From Polaribacter pacificus (GTDB lineage: Bacteria > Bacteroidota > Bacteroidia > Flavobacteriales > Flavobacteriaceae), in assembly GCF_038024035.1 (NCBI RefSeq), contig NZ_CP150664.1, forward strand, positions 1,612,001-1,676,000: a DNA stretch of 64,000 bases, read 5' to 3'. This document shows positions 28,250-37,494 of the stretch, piece after piece. The position numbers and the translations under genes were made by a program. How positions within the stretch are numbered: the stretch's first letter is position 1; every line of letters starts with the position of its first letter. A model generated the notes under the pieces. It made no database searches. It was not told where the DNA came from and saw nothing but the letters and a program-made list of their open reading frames with translations.

Positions 28250-28891
28250 TTACTTCACGCGACTAATTGTCAACCCATCTCTAATAGGCAACAATACAGA
28301 TTCTACTCTTTTATCAGCGTTTAAGAGCGCATTGTATTCCAATAAAATTTTAGTGTCTAGATCTTTTGGGTCTAAGGCTTCTACTACTTTTCCACTCCAA
28401 AGTACATTGTCAGATAAGATAATTCCGCCTGGGTTCATCTTGTCTATTATCAAATGAAAATAGTTGATATAGTTTGATTTATCTGCATCTATAAACACCA
28501 AATCAAATTTTTGATTGATTGTAGGAATAAGCTCTAAGGCGTTCCCTACCAAGGATTTTATTTGATCTTGATAACCCGACTTCTTAAAATATTTTTGTTG
28601 AAGACTTTCCAATTCTTCATTTTTATCAATGGTATAAAGTGTTCCATCAACAGGCATTCCCTCTGCCAAACACAGAGCTGAATACCCTGTATAAGTCCCT
28701 ATTTCTAAAATATTTTTAGGTTGGATTAATTTAGAAAGCATGGCTAAAAGTCGCCCTTGAAAAGCACCGCTTAGCATGCGTGGATTTAATACTTTTTGCC
28801 AAGTTTCTTTGGTTAATTCTTTTAATAATTGAGGTTCATGTTGTGAATGTTCTACAACATAATTGTCTATTTTTTCTGGTAAAAAGTGCAT
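28250..28891 (-). CDS. SAM-dependent O-methyltransferase (CCoAOMT-like)
   Basis: 213 residues, class I methyltransferase of the caffeoyl-CoA O-methyltransferase/COMT-like bacterial group. Motif I is ILEIGTYTGYSALCLAEG (about residues 60-77), the acidic residue after strand 2 is in YTIDKNEE, and the metal-site motifs are FIDADKSNYINYF and LSDNVLWSGKV. The substrate is a catechol-like or other hydroxyl compound in known relatives; unknown here. It lies 22 bases after the small Cys/His protein gene and is probably the third gene of the sigma-factor transcript. Convergent with tatA (13-base gap). Confidence 0.9.
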   Translation of the reverse strand: MHFLPEKIDNYVVEHSQHEPQLLKELTKETWQKVLNPRMLSGAFQGRLLAMLSKLIQPKNILEIGTYTGYSALCLAEGMPVDGTLYTIDKNEELESLQQKYFKKSGYQDQIKSLVGNALELIPTINQKFDLVFIDADKSNYINYFHLIIDKMNPGGIILSDNVLWSGKVVEALDPKDLDTKILLEYNALLNADKRVESVLLPIRDGLTISRVK

Positions 28892-28913
28892 TCTTTAGGG
28901 CTTTGTGGTATGC

Positions 28914-29174
28914 TTAGGACTTAACCTTTTCTAATTCTTTTTTAAGAGCCTCCTTGTCTTTTTGAGACATGCATTTTTGCTCTTTGCAATCTGCAGCCTT
29001 TATTTTAAAGACTTTTGTAAGTGACTTATTTTGCTTTACATAACTAGAACACAACTTGCAAACCAATAAATGCCAGCTTAATTGGATCTTCTCAAAAAGT
29101 GTAGCCTCTCCATACTGACTCTTGTCGCAGATGGTAGTTGCCTTGTCACAGTTAATCTGTAGTTTCTTTAACAT
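28914..29174 (-). CDS. Small Cys/His protein, putative soluble zinc-finger anti-sigma factor
   Basis: 86 residues, no membrane helix. Cysteines at 9, 16, 39, 42, 63 and 68 plus H35. The arrangement C9...H35-x3-C39-x2-C42 (WHLLVCKLC) matches the zinc-binding core of ZAS-type anti-sigma factors. The gene starts 3 bases after the ECF sigma stop codon, the usual place for a cognate anti-sigma gene. The C-terminal part is Lys/Glu rich. Role as a cytoplasmic, perhaps thiol-responsive, inhibitor of the sigma factor is inferred from motif and position. Confidence 0.7.
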   Translation of the reverse strand: MLKKLQINCDKATTICDKSQYGEATLFEKIQLSWHLLVCKLCSSYVKQNKSLTKVFKIKAADCKEQKCMSQKDKEALKKELEKVKS

Positions 29175-29177
29175 GAC

Positions 29178-29750
29178 TTAATTATTAAACCAATTTTCTT
29201 CCATACATTTTCTCAATTGAGTTCTTGCTCTATGGATTATTACCCAAAGATTTGACGCAGAAATATCTAACTCCTTACAAATGTCTTCAGTTTCAAAACC
29301 TTGAATGGTTTTCATTCTAAAAACCATGGCATATTTTTCAGGTAAATTATCTATACAGCTATCGATGGTTGATTTTAACTCTTCAGACTCTATGAGTTTA
29401 TCTGCCTCGTTATCCCAGGTTTGTGGTGCTCTTTCTTCTATCCAGCTTCCTTCTTTTTCTCCCTCTTCATAAAAGCTCATTCGAACCTCTGCCTTGCCTT
29501 TGTTTGAATTGATTTTTCTATAATGATCAATTATTTTTCTTTTCAAAATAGCAATTAGCCAGGTGCGCTCTGTAGATTTTCCTTCAAAATTTTTAGCTGA
29601 TTTTAATCCAGCAAAAAAAGTTTCTTGCACCAAATCTTTTGCCAGATCACTGTTATTTACACGAGTAATCGCATAATTATACAAATAATCTGCATACCGA
29701 TCTATCCAAAGATTGGGAGATAATAACGGATTGCTTAGGCTTTTTGTCAT
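29178..29750 (-). CDS. ECF-type RNA polymerase sigma factor
   Basis: 190 residues from the ATG at 29750; a TTG at 29762 is too close to the TACCTTTG box to be used. Region 2 spans roughly residues 15-80 (DYLYNYAITRV, DLAKDLVQETFFAGLKS, RTWLIAILKRKIIDHYRK) and region 4 roughly 125-180 (IDNLPEKYAMVFRMKTIQGFETEDICKEL, ISASNLWVIIHRARTQLRK). It would redirect RNA polymerase to a small regulon. Followed immediately by the putative anti-sigma gene. Confidence 0.93.
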   Translation of the reverse strand: MTKSLSNPLLSPNLWIDRYADYLYNYAITRVNNSDLAKDLVQETFFAGLKSAKNFEGKSTERTWLIAILKRKIIDHYRKINSNKGKAEVRMSFYEEGEKEGSWIEERAPQTWDNEADKLIESEELKSTIDSCIDNLPEKYAMVFRMKTIQGFETEDICKELDISASNLWVIIHRARTQLRKCMEENWFNN

Positions 29751-29766
29751 AGGTTTTTGCAAAAAA

Positions 29767-29774
29767 CAAAGGTA
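29767..29774 (-). promoter_or_regulatory. Candidate -7 box for the sigma-factor operon
   Basis: TACCTTTG (minus strand) ends 16 bases before the ATG at 29750. It is a housekeeping-type box, so basal transcription by the primary sigma factor is expected. Confidence 0.5.
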
Positions 29775-29812
29775 TTCTTTTTAAATGAAAAACAAGACCC
29801 CTTCCTTGTAAG

Positions 29813-30292
29813 CTATTTCTCTGTAGGTTTACAACCCTCGGTTCTTCGGGTATCAATTAAGTAGATAATTTGCCAGTTTCCGTTGTTGTTAAAAAGCTGA
29901 AAAGAGTTTACTCCACAATGGCTAAACTTTCCTTTGTTATAAAACTCATAAGGTGTCCAGACAGAGGCTAAATTTCCATCAATTTTAATAGTGTAAGAAA
30001 GTATTTTCTCAAAATAATCATCTGTAGGTTTAACTTTTGTGGCAAAATTTACCAATACGTCAAAGGCATTTGGCGTAGTTGTAAGCAATTTTTCTCCTTG
30101 AGGGTTGGTGCTGGTGGTCTGAGCTTTTAAATCTTTGTGGATGGTCGTTTTTAACAGGGCCACATCTCCTTTGTGGAAACCCTTAAAAAAATTTTCTATG
30201 CTAGTCTGAACGGCTTTTTTAGAATCATTTTTTTGAGCATTTACACTGATTGTAAAGACTAGTAAAATGACGAAAGCAATGCTATTTCTCAT
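29813..30292 (-). CDS. Exported NTF2-like protein (Lumazine_bd_2-like)
   Basis: 159 residues with a signal peptide ending at SVNAQ (residue 19). The body reads as one NTF2/SnoaL-like cone domain: helix KKAVQTSIENFFKGFHKGDVALLKTTIH, then strands, ending in GVNSFQLFNNNGNWQIIYLIDTRR, which is the hallmark of the Bacteroidota Lumazine_bd_2 family. Such proteins bind small molecules or have lost catalytic roles; no catalytic residues can be named. Divergent from panB, upstream of the sigma gene by 50 bases with a separate promoter between. Confidence 0.8.
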   Translation of the reverse strand: MRNSIAFVILLVFTISVNAQKNDSKKAVQTSIENFFKGFHKGDVALLKTTIHKDLKAQTTSTNPQGEKLLTTTPNAFDVLVNFATKVKPTDDYFEKILSYTIKIDGNLASVWTPYEFYNKGKFSHCGVNSFQLFNNNGNWQIIYLIDTRRTEGCKPTEK

Positions 30293-30410
30293 AATTATAT
30301 CGATTTAATAGATAAAAACTTTTCAACTAATAAAGTTTCAAAAAAGATTCTATGAAGTAGAATACACGATTAACTCTACTAAAAAAGAATACTGAAACAG
30401 AATAAATCCG

Positions 30411-30418
30411 TACTTTTA
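30411..30418 (+). promoter_or_regulatory. Candidate -7 box (TACTTTTA) for panB
   Basis: TACTTTTA ends 20 bases before the ATG; same variant box as at 8220 and 60654. Confidence 0.4.
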
Positions 30419-30438
30419 TCGCATTAAAAATACAAAAA

Positions 30439-31257
30439 ATGTCTGTAGCAAAAAAAGAATACAAGCGCGTCACAACCAAAAGTTTAGTTGATATGAAGGC
30501 CAATGGTCAAAAAATATCTATGCTTACGGCTTATGATTACACCATGGCAAAAATTGTTGACGGTGCCGGAATTGACGTCATCTTAGTAGGTGATTCTGCC
30601 TCAAATGTAATGGCGGGTCATGAAACTACTTTGCCAATTACACTAGATCAAATGATCTACCATGCCAGTTCTGTGGTAAGAGGTATCGAGCGTTGTTTAG
30701 TGGTGGTAGATTTGCCATTTGGTAGCTACCAATCAGATCCAAAAGAAGCCTTGCGTTCTGCCATTAGAATCATGAAAGAGAGCGGTGGTCATTCTATAAA
30801 ATTAGAAGGAGGAAAAGAGATTAAAGAATCCATCAAAAGAATTTTAAACGCTGGAATCCCGGTAATGGGCCATTTAGGGCTAACTCCACAATCGATATAC
30901 AAATTTGGGACCTATACGGTAAGAGCCAAAGAAGAGGAAGAAGCTGATAAACTTCTAGAAGACGCTCTATTATTAGAACGTTTAGGCTGTTTTGCCTTGG
31001 TATTAGAAAAAGTTCCCGCTGCACTTGCAGAAAAAGTAGCAAAAAGCCTAAGCATTCCTGTTATCGGAATTGGTGCTGGAGGTGGTGTTGATGGTCAAGT
31101 TTTGGTAACCCATGATATGTTGGGAATGACCCATGAATTTAACCCTCGTTTTCTACGTAGATATAATGATTTATACACAAGCATGACCACTGCCTTTGAA
31201 AATTACAGTGCTGATGTAAAAAGTGGAGATTTCCCGAACGCAGAAGAGCAGTATTAA
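30439..31257 (+). CDS. panB: 3-methyl-2-oxobutanoate hydroxymethyltransferase
   Basis: First committed step of pantothenate synthesis: ketopantoate from alpha-ketoisovalerate and methylene-THF. 272 residues with [37 protein letters not shown], the Mg-binding aspartates in VGDSAS and VVDLPFGSY, and [21 protein letters not shown] near the C-terminus. Standard length. It begins a run of five same-strand genes; the rest are not obviously related to pantothenate. Confidence 0.97.
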   Translation: MSVAKKEYKRVTTKSLVDMKANGQKISMLTAYDYTMAKIVDGAGIDVILVGDSASNVMAGHETTLPITLDQMIYHASSVVRGIERCLVVVDLPFGSYQSDPKEALRSAIRIMKESGGHSIKLEGGKEIKESIKRILNAGIPVMGHLGLTPQSIYKFGTYTVRAKEEEEADKLLEDALLLERLGCFALVLEKVPAALAEKVAKSLSIPVIGIGAGGGVDGQVLVTHDMLGMTHEFNPRFLRRYNDLYTSMTTAFENYSADVKSGDFPNAEEQY

Positions 31258-31280
31258 CAACTATTGAAACGAGCAAACCT

Positions 31281-32219
31281 ATGCGCATCCTTCACTTAGA
31301 CAGCAACCATCCCTTACTTATAGAACAACTTGGTTTGGCAGGTTTTGTAAACGATGAAGACTATAAATCTAGCAAAGAGCAAATTATCCAGAAGATATCA
31401 GACTACGATGGTATTATCCTTCGAAGTCGCTTTAGCATAGACAAAGAATTTTTGGACAGAGCTAGCAACCTAAAATTTATAGGTCGTGTAGGAGCAGGTT
31501 TAGAAAATATTGACTGTGCATATGCAGAAAAAAAGGGCATTGTTTTAATTGCAGCACCTGAAGGGAATAGAAATGCTGTTGGCGAGCACAGCTTGGCTTT
31601 GCTTTTGGCTTTGTTTAACAAAATTGTCAAAGCGGATCATGAGGTTAAAAAAGGTGTTTGGCTTCGCGAAGAAAATCGCGGATCAGAGGTAGATGGAAAA
31701 ACCATTGGCCTTATCGGTTATGGAAACATGGGTAAAGCCTTTGCAAAAAAATTACGTGGGTTTGATGTAGAGGTTATCTGCTATGACCTTAAAGAAAACC
31801 TAGGTGATGAAAACTGCCAACAAGTTTCTTTAGAAGAATTACAAGCACGTGCTCAAATACTGAGCCTTCATACCCCGCAAAATGAAACAAGTAAACAAAT
31901 GATAAACACCGCCTTTATCAATAAGTTTGCCCATCCTTTTTGGTTGATCAATACCGCCAGAGGATCTGCTGTGGTTACCAAAGATTTGGTTAAAGCTTTG
32001 AGATCTGGTCAAGTTTTAGGAGCTGGTTTGGATGTCTTAGAGTATGAAAAAAGCTCTTTTGAGCAGCTCTTTAGCGCCACAGAAATTCCAGAAGAATTTT
32101 CTTACCTCGTTGCCGCCGATAATGTGGTTCTTAGTCCTCATGTAGCAGGATGGACGATAGAAAGCAAGATTAAGCTTGCGCAAACTATCGTAGACAAAAT
32201 CAAAGAAAAATTTTGTTAA
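31281..32219 (+). CDS. NAD-dependent D-2-hydroxyacid dehydrogenase (SerA-like)
   Basis: 312 residues. Substrate-domain motif FIGRVGAGLENID, NAD-binding GLIGYGNMGKAFAKKL (about residues 147-162), LINTARGSAVV with the catalytic Arg, and the SPHVAGWT histidine with its partner Glu in the preceding segment. Closest in appearance to phosphoglycerate dehydrogenase without the C-terminal ACT domain, so a role in serine synthesis is possible but hydroxypyruvate/2-ketoacid reduction is equally open. It follows panB by 23 bases. Confidence 0.88.
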   Translation: MRILHLDSNHPLLIEQLGLAGFVNDEDYKSSKEQIIQKISDYDGIILRSRFSIDKEFLDRASNLKFIGRVGAGLENIDCAYAEKKGIVLIAAPEGNRNAVGEHSLALLLALFNKIVKADHEVKKGVWLREENRGSEVDGKTIGLIGYGNMGKAFAKKLRGFDVEVICYDLKENLGDENCQQVSLEELQARAQILSLHTPQNETSKQMINTAFINKFAHPFWLINTARGSAVVTKDLVKALRSGQVLGAGLDVLEYEKSSFEQLFSATEIPEEFSYLVAADNVVLSPHVAGWTIESKIKLAQTIVDKIKEKFC

Positions 32220-32244
32220 CTTGTAGGTCAATAAGAATCTGCTT

Positions 32245-32703
32245 ATGAAATACAGTGCAAATACACTTGATGAATACATCGCTCAGTTACCTGAAGAACG
32301 GCAAACTGCTATCCAAAAATTACGGAAAATCATTAAAAAAAATTTAGCTCAAGGCTATGATGAACAAATGAGTTATGGTATGATTGGCTATGTGATTCCG
32401 CATAAAATCTACCCTAACGGCTATCATTGTGACCCAAAATTGCCTCTACCTTTTATAAACCTTGCATCACAAAAAAACTTTATTGCCCTGTACCACTCTG
32501 GTATCTATGCAGACCCATCGCTTTATGATTGGTTTGTTACTGAATATCCAAAATATGCAAAAACCAAGTTAGACATGGGTAAAAGTTGTATCCGTTTTAA
32601 AAAAATGGATGATATACCCTATGATCTTATTGGTCAATTAGCTCAAAAATTAACCCCAACTGCCTGGATACAATTGTATGAGGCTAGCTTAAAAAAGAAC
32701 TAA
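32245..32703 (+). CDS. DUF1801 domain protein
   Basis: 152 residues. The N-terminal YIAQLPEERQTAIQKLRKII and MSYGMIGYVIPHK, then INLASQKNFIALYHSG and MGKSCIRFKKMDDIPYDLIGQLA, match the YdhG/DUF1801 family. No biochemical role is established. It is followed one base later by the VOC gene, suggesting translational coupling. Confidence 0.85.
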   Translation: MKYSANTLDEYIAQLPEERQTAIQKLRKIIKKNLAQGYDEQMSYGMIGYVIPHKIYPNGYHCDPKLPLPFINLASQKNFIALYHSGIYADPSLYDWFVTEYPKYAKTKLDMGKSCIRFKKMDDIPYDLIGQLAQKLTPTAWIQLYEASLKKN

Positions 32704-32704
32704 G

Positions 32705-33094
32705 ATGAAAAAAGGAAAAGTAACCGGAATCGGTGGAGTTTTTTTTAAAACTGAAGACCCAAACAAGACTAAAGATTGGTATAAAAAACATTTAGGACTC
32801 CCTGTAGATGATTGGGGATGCACTTTTTGGTGGAAAGACAAAGAAGGCAAAGCTGCTTCTACCCAATGGAGCCCTTTTGCAAAAGATAGTACGTATTTTG
32901 AACCTTCAAAAAAAGATTTTATGTTTAATTATCGCGTTGAAAATTTAGTAGAATTACTAGACGAGCTTAAAGAAAACGGCGTGACTGTTATTGATAAAAT
33001 AGAAGAATACGACTACGGTAAGTTTGGATGGATTTTAGATTTGGATGGAAATAAAATTGAATTATGGGAGCCAAAAGACGCGGCTTTTTTGTAA
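32705..33094 (+). CDS. VOC (glyoxalase/bleomycin resistance) family protein
   Basis: 129 residues with two beta-alpha-beta-beta-beta modules: GIGGVFFKTEDPNKTKDWYKKHLG and FNYRVENLVELLDELKENGV ... GKFGWILDLDGNKIELWEP. The Glu in KIELWEP is a usual metal ligand. Could be an isomerase, dioxygenase or binding protein; not resolvable here. Starts one base after the DUF1801 stop. Confidence 0.88.
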   Translation: MKKGKVTGIGGVFFKTEDPNKTKDWYKKHLGLPVDDWGCTFWWKDKEGKAASTQWSPFAKDSTYFEPSKKDFMFNYRVENLVELLDELKENGVTVIDKIEEYDYGKFGWILDLDGNKIELWEPKDAAFL

Positions 33095-33127
33095 TTTTAT
33101 ACATAATCACACTAAAAAAAGGAATAC

Positions 33128-33409
33128 ATGCAAGTACTTGACGAAAACGGAAATGAGATCTATCAACAAGAAAGCAAACGAATTATTGCTGGTATTTTAG
33201 GCATCCTACTTGGTTCTCTTGGGATACATAAATTTGTTTTAGGTTACACTACAGAAGGTGTTGTTATGCTGTTGATATCTGTTCTGACCTGCGGTATTGG
33301 CGCATGGCTAATGGGCTTGTTTGGATTGATAGAAGGCATCCTATATCTTACAAAATCAGATGAAGATTTTGTTTATACTTATCAAACCAATAAAAAAGGT
33401 TGGTTTTAA
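33128..33409 (+). CDS. TM2 domain membrane protein
   Basis: 93 residues with two hydrophobic helices joined by a short turn: AGILGILLGSLGIHKFVLG (the GxxGxHxFYLG signature, here GIHKFVLG) and VVMLLISVLTCGIGAWLMGLFGLIEGI. The loop carries no enzymatic motif; TM2 proteins are small inner-membrane proteins of unknown role. Last gene before a strong terminator. Confidence 0.9.
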   Translation: MQVLDENGNEIYQQESKRIIAGILGILLGSLGIHKFVLGYTTEGVVMLLISVLTCGIGAWLMGLFGLIEGILYLTKSDEDFVYTYQTNKKGWF

Positions 33410-33451
33410 GCACAGAACTATTCTCTACACTTTTTTCAAATAAATAAAACC

Positions 33452-33491
33452 AAAAGGTCCAAAAAGAACTCTCTTTTTAGACCTTTTTTTT
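33452..33491 (+). terminator. Terminator after the TM2 gene
   Basis: Stem 33452-33466 with 33473-33487 (AAAAGGTC and AAAAAG arms, one internal mismatch), 6-base loop, then a T-run. Confidence 0.8.
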
Positions 33492-33604
33492 AGCTCTAAA
33501 AAAAGCAGCTTTAAGAAGTGTGTATCTGAGTTCACTTTTTTTAAAACTCAAAAAAATGATTTTAATTTTAAACCCAATGAAATCAAGGGGTTTTAAAAAA
33601 AATA

Positions 33605-33646
33605 AAACACAAAACACTGTTAATCAATGTTTTGTGTTTCTGTTTT
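33605..33646 (+). terminator. Second hairpin upstream of nrdB
   Basis: AAACACAAAACA (33605-33616) pairs perfectly with 33628-33639; 11-base loop; T-rich stretch follows. Either a back-up terminator or a leader structure of nrdB. Confidence 0.5.
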
Positions 33647-33804
33647 TTATGCGGTTTTCAATCAAAAAAACTTCATTTTGTTAAAAACTTCGAGCTTTTG
33701 TGAATAAGTATGGCTTTCTATTTCATTCAATTTTTCCAATCTTTGTTAACGTGTTTTCCATGACACATACAAACACTAAGAACACTTAAATATTCACTCA
33801 ACAG

Positions 33805-34776
33805 ATGTCTGCAAAAGAACCAATTTTACAACACAACGACAATAGATTTGTTATTTTTCCAATTCAACATACAGATTTATGGGATTGGTATAAAAAACAG
33901 CAAGCCTGTTTTTGGACTGCTGAAGAAATTGATTTGCACTCTGACATTGTTGATTGGAATACTAAGCTAACAGATGAAGAGCGTTATTTTATCAAGCATA
34001 TCTTGGCCTTTTTTGCTGCTTCTGATGGGATTGTTAATGAAAACTTAGCAGAAAATTTTGTAAATGAGGTACAATACTCTGAGGCAAAATTTTTCTATGG
34101 TTTTCAGATTATGATGGAGAACATCCATTCAGAAACCTACTCTTTACTAATAGACACCTATGTAAAGGACGAAGTGGAAAAAGACAAATTGTTTAATGCT
34201 ATCGAAAACTTTCCTGCTATCAAAAAGAAAGCTGAATGGGCATTAAAATGGATAGAATCTGACTCTTTTGCTGAGCGTTTAATTGCATTTGCAGCCGTAG
34301 AAGGAATTTTCTTTTCTGGTGCATTTTGTTCTATTTTCTGGCTAAAGAAAAGAGGACTTTTACCAGGTCTTACCTTTTCTAATGAGTTAATTTCTCGTGA
34401 TGAAGGGATGCATTGTGATTTTGCTGTGCACTTGCACAACAATCACATTGTAAATAAGGTTCCAAAAGAACGTATCAAAGAAATTATTGTAGATGCCCTA
34501 AACATCGAAAGAGAATTCATTACAGAATCATTGCCAGTAAGCTTGATTGGGATGAACGCAAAATTGATGACTGAATACTTAGAATTTGTAGCAGACAGAC
34601 TATTGTTAGAGTTTGAATGTGAAAAAGTCTATGACTCTAAAAACCCTTTTGATTTTATGGAGATGATTTCTTTAGAAGGAAAAACAAATTTCTTTGAAAA
34701 AAGAGTTTCAGAATACCAAAAAGCTGGGGTAAAATCTGGAGGTACCGGAAGCATCAGTTTTGATGCTGATTTTTAA
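33805..34776 (+). CDS. nrdB: Class Ia ribonucleotide reductase, beta (radical) subunit
   Basis: Holds the di-iron tyrosyl radical needed for ribonucleotide reduction; 323 residues. Ligand residues can be matched to the eukaryotic-type R2: Asp in [11 protein letters not shown], Glu and His in MENIHSETY with the radical Tyr as the last residue, Glu in [10 protein letters not shown], and Glu/His in [10 protein letters not shown]. The C-terminal tail ends FDADF, the short peptide that docks on NrdA. It lies upstream of nrdA with a 129-base gap. Confidence 0.97.
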   Translation: MSAKEPILQHNDNRFVIFPIQHTDLWDWYKKQQACFWTAEEIDLHSDIVDWNTKLTDEERYFIKHILAFFAASDGIVNENLAENFVNEVQYSEAKFFYGFQIMMENIHSETYSLLIDTYVKDEVEKDKLFNAIENFPAIKKKAEWALKWIESDSFAERLIAFAAVEGIFFSGAFCSIFWLKKRGLLPGLTFSNELISRDEGMHCDFAVHLHNNHIVNKVPKERIKEIIVDALNIEREFITESLPVSLIGMNAKLMTEYLEFVADRLLLEFECEKVYDSKNPFDFMEMISLEGKTNFFEKRVSEYQKAGVKSGGTGSISFDADF

Positions 34777-34905
34777 AAGCAATAAGCTTTTTTAAAAGAA
34801 TTCAAAAAACAGAAGATTTATAAAATCTTACGCTATAATATAATTGCCAAAAAGTGGATGTTTTGGCGACCCAAGTAATCAACAAACCAACAAAAAAGAA
34901 TAACT

Positions 34906-37305
34906 ATGTATGTACTAAAAAGAGACGGAAAAAAAGAGCCGGTGATGTTCGACAAAATCACTGCCAGAGTAAAAAAAATGTGCTATGGATTAAACCCTAT
35001 AGTTGATCCCGTAAAAGTTGCAATGCGAGTTATTGAAGGTTTGTACGATGGTGTAACCACTCCAGAGTTAGACAACTTGGCTGCAGAAACTGCTGCAACC
35101 ATGACTACTGCACATCCAGATTACGCTAAGTTAGCTGCTAGAATTGCCGTTTCTAACTTGCATAAAAACACCAAAAAGTCCTTTTCAGAAACCATGGACG
35201 ATTTGTATTATTATGTAAATCCACGTACAGATAAAAAAGCACCTTTGTTGGCCGATGATGTGTATAAAATCATCAAGGATAATGCAGAAAAATTAGATTC
35301 AACTATTATTTATAACCGCGATTTTAATTACGACTATTTTGGTTTTAAAACCTTAGAGCGTTCGTATCTATTAAAATTAAACGGAAACATAGTAGAGCGT
35401 CCACAACACATGCTAATGCGTGTGGCTATCGGAATTCATAAAAATGATATTGACGAGGCTATCGAAACTTATGAGTTGATGAGTAAAAAATATTTTACCC
35501 ATGCTACACCAACTTTATTTAATGCAGGAACTCCAAAACCACAAATGTCTTCATGTTTCTTATTACAGATGCAAGATGACAGTATTGATGGAATCTACGA
35601 TACCTTAAAACAAACTGCTAAGATCTCTCAATCAGCAGGTGGTATTGGTTTGTCTCTACACAATGTACGTGCAACTGGTTCTTATATTAGAGGAACCAAC
35701 GGAACTTCTAACGGAATTGTCCCAATGCTAAAAGTGTTTAATGACACAGCGCGTTATGTAGATCAAGGTGGAGGAAAAAGAAAAGGATCTTTTGCTATGT
35801 ACTTAGAGCCTTGGCATGCTGATATTTTTGATTTCTTAGATCTAAAGAAAAATCACGGAAAAGAAGAAATGCGTGCAAGAGACTTGTTTTACGCAATGTG
35901 GGTTCCAGATTTGTTTATGAAACGAGTACAAGAAGACGGAATGTGGACCTTAATGTGTCCTAATGAATGTCCGCACCTTTTTGATTCTTACGGCGATGAA
36001 TTTGAGCGTTTGTATGAAGGATACGAAGCTGCAGACAAAGGAAGAAAAACTATCAAAGCAAGAGAATTGTGGGAAAAGATCTTAGAATCTCAAATTGAGA
36101 CCGGAACTCCTTACATGCTATATAAAGATGCCGTAAACCGTAAAACAAACCACAAAAATTTAGGAACTATTCGTTCTTCTAACTTGTGTACAGAAATTAT
36201 GGAGTATACAGCAAATGATGAAGTTGCCGTGTGTAACTTAGCATCTATTGCACTTCCTATGTTTGTTACCGAAAAAGAAAACGGAGAAAAATTCTTTAAC
36301 CACAAGAAATTATTTGATGTAACCAAAAAAGTTACACGTAATTTGGATACGGTTATTGATATGAATTACTATCCGGTAAAGGAGGCAGAAAACTCTAACT
36401 TCCGTCACAGACCTGTTGGTTTAGGAATCCAAGGTTTGGCAGATACTTTTATCAGCCTGCGTTTGCCATTTACATCAGAAGAAGCAAAAAAACTGAATCA
36501 AGATATCTTTGAAACCATGTATTTTGCTGCAGTTACCTCATCGATGGAAATTGCAAAAGCAAAAGAGCCGTACTCTACCTTTAAAGGATCACCAATGTCT
36601 GAAGGAGAGTTTCAGTTTAACATGTGGGGAATTAAAGATGAAGAACTAAGCGGTAATTGGGATTGGGCTAAATTGCGTAAAAATGTTATGAAGCACGGAG
36701 TTAGAAACTCTTTATTAGTAGCGCCTATGCCTACAGCTTCTACTTCGCAAATTTTAGGAAACAATGAAGCTTTTGAACCTTATACCTCTAATATTTATAC
36801 AAGAAGAGTACTTTCTGGGGAGTTTATTGTAGTTAACAAACACCTTTTAGAAGACTTGGTAGAGCTAGGCCTTTGGGATAACAACATGAAAGAAGACATC
36901 ATGCGTGCCAATGGATCTATCCAACATATAGAAAAAATTCCAGCAGAATTAAGAGAATTGTACAAAACTGTTTGGGAGATGAGTATGAAAGATATTATTG
37001 ATATGGCTCGCCATAGAGGATATTTTATCGATCAATCTCAATCGTTAAACTTGTTTATGAAAGATCCTGATTTTGCAAAATTGACTTCTATGCACTTTTA
37101 TGGATGGAAATCTGGATTAAAAACAGGAATGTACTATCTAAGAACAAAATCAGCAGTAAACGCAACACAGTTTACCCTGTCTAAAGAAAAAAAGACTGAA
37201 GATATTGAAGAAGTTGAAAAACCAATGTCTCCAGAAGAATTCAAAGCGATGGTTGAGGCCTCTAAAAATGCAGGCCCAGATGATTGTTTGATGTGTGGTT
37301 CTTAA
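34906..37305 (+). CDS. nrdA: Class Ia ribonucleotide reductase, alpha (catalytic) subunit
   Basis: 799 residues. An ATP-cone (about residues 1-95, [19 protein letters not shown]...) gives allosteric activity control. Active-site cysteines are in [18 protein letters not shown] and AVCNLASI, and the C-terminal redox pair is CLMCGS (C794, C797), reduced by thioredoxin or glutaredoxin. Together with NrdB it makes all four deoxynucleotides aerobically. The 129-base spacer before it has only weak hairpins, so an nrdBA transcript is likely. The dNTPase gene dgt follows. Confidence 0.97.
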   Translation: MYVLKRDGKKEPVMFDKITARVKKMCYGLNPIVDPVKVAMRVIEGLYDGVTTPELDNLAAETAATMTTAHPDYAKLAARIAVSNLHKNTKKSFSETMDDLYYYVNPRTDKKAPLLADDVYKIIKDNAEKLDSTIIYNRDFNYDYFGFKTLERSYLLKLNGNIVERPQHMLMRVAIGIHKNDIDEAIETYELMSKKYFTHATPTLFNAGTPKPQMSSCFLLQMQDDSIDGIYDTLKQTAKISQSAGGIGLSLHNVRATGSYIRGTNGTSNGIVPMLKVFNDTARYVDQGGGKRKGSFAMYLEPWHADIFDFLDLKKNHGKEEMRARDLFYAMWVPDLFMKRVQEDGMWTLMCPNECPHLFDSYGDEFERLYEGYEAADKGRKTIKARELWEKILESQIETGTPYMLYKDAVNRKTNHKNLGTIRSSNLCTEIMEYTANDEVAVCNLASIALPMFVTEKENGEKFFNHKKLFDVTKKVTRNLDTVIDMNYYPVKEAENSNFRHRPVGLGIQGLADTFISLRLPFTSEEAKKLNQDIFETMYFAAVTSSMEIAKAKEPYSTFKGSPMSEGEFQFNMWGIKDEELSGNWDWAKLRKNVMKHGVRNSLLVAPMPTASTSQILGNNEAFEPYTSNIYTRRVLSGEFIVVNKHLLEDLVELGLWDNNMKEDIMRANGSIQHIEKIPAELRELYKTVWEMSMKDIIDMARHRGYFIDQSQSLNLFMKDPDFAKLTSMHFYGWKSGLKTGMYYLRTKSAVNATQFTLSKEKKTEDIEEVEKPMSPEEFKAMVEASKNAGPDDCLMCGS

Positions 37306-37321
37306 TCAAAACCCAAACCTC

Positions 37322-37343
37322 GTGTACCGCTCAGGCAGTACAC
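37322..37343 (+). other. Hairpin just after the nrdA stop
   Basis: GTGTACCGC (37322-37330) and GCAGTACAC (37335-37343) form a 9-bp stem with one mismatch and a TCAG loop. It is more G+C-rich than its surroundings and lacks a T-run. Confidence 0.45.
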
Positions 37344-37371
37344 AACTAAATTAAATTAAAAGTTGTTCGAT

Positions 37372-37403
37372 AAAGAGAAGCCGAGAGGCTTCTCTTTTTT
37401 TTT
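37372..37403 (+). terminator. Terminator after nrdA
   Basis: AAAGAGAAGCC / GGCTTCTCTTT, 11 bp, GAGA loop, then nine T in a row. Confidence 0.9.
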
Positions 37404-37494
37404 AACTTTTAGCTGCAGCCAAAAATCAATTTTGTAAATTTACTACCTAGAGTCATCGGTAAATAATTTGCCGTTCGGCAAAACAAAAATTTAT

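Larger units (their letters stand above)
33410..33804. other. 395-base gap upstream of nrdB
   Basis: No credible coding frame. It holds a terminator for the TM2 gene (33452-33491) and a second hairpin (33605-33639). The sequence CCAATCTTTGTTAACG (around 33735) has an imperfect -7-like box, AATCTTTG. A long leader or a regulated promoter for nrdBA is possible. I could not find a clear NrdR-type repeat. Confidence 0.5.

Noticed and set aside
30293..30438. Possible riboswitch upstream of panB
   Set aside because: No conserved aptamer-like structure seen; the region holds only a promoter-like box.
34777..34905. Hairpins between nrdB and nrdA
   Set aside because: Stems of only 6-7 bp (AAAAGC/GCTTTT and AAGATTT/AAATCTT), AT-rich; too weak to call as terminator or regulator.
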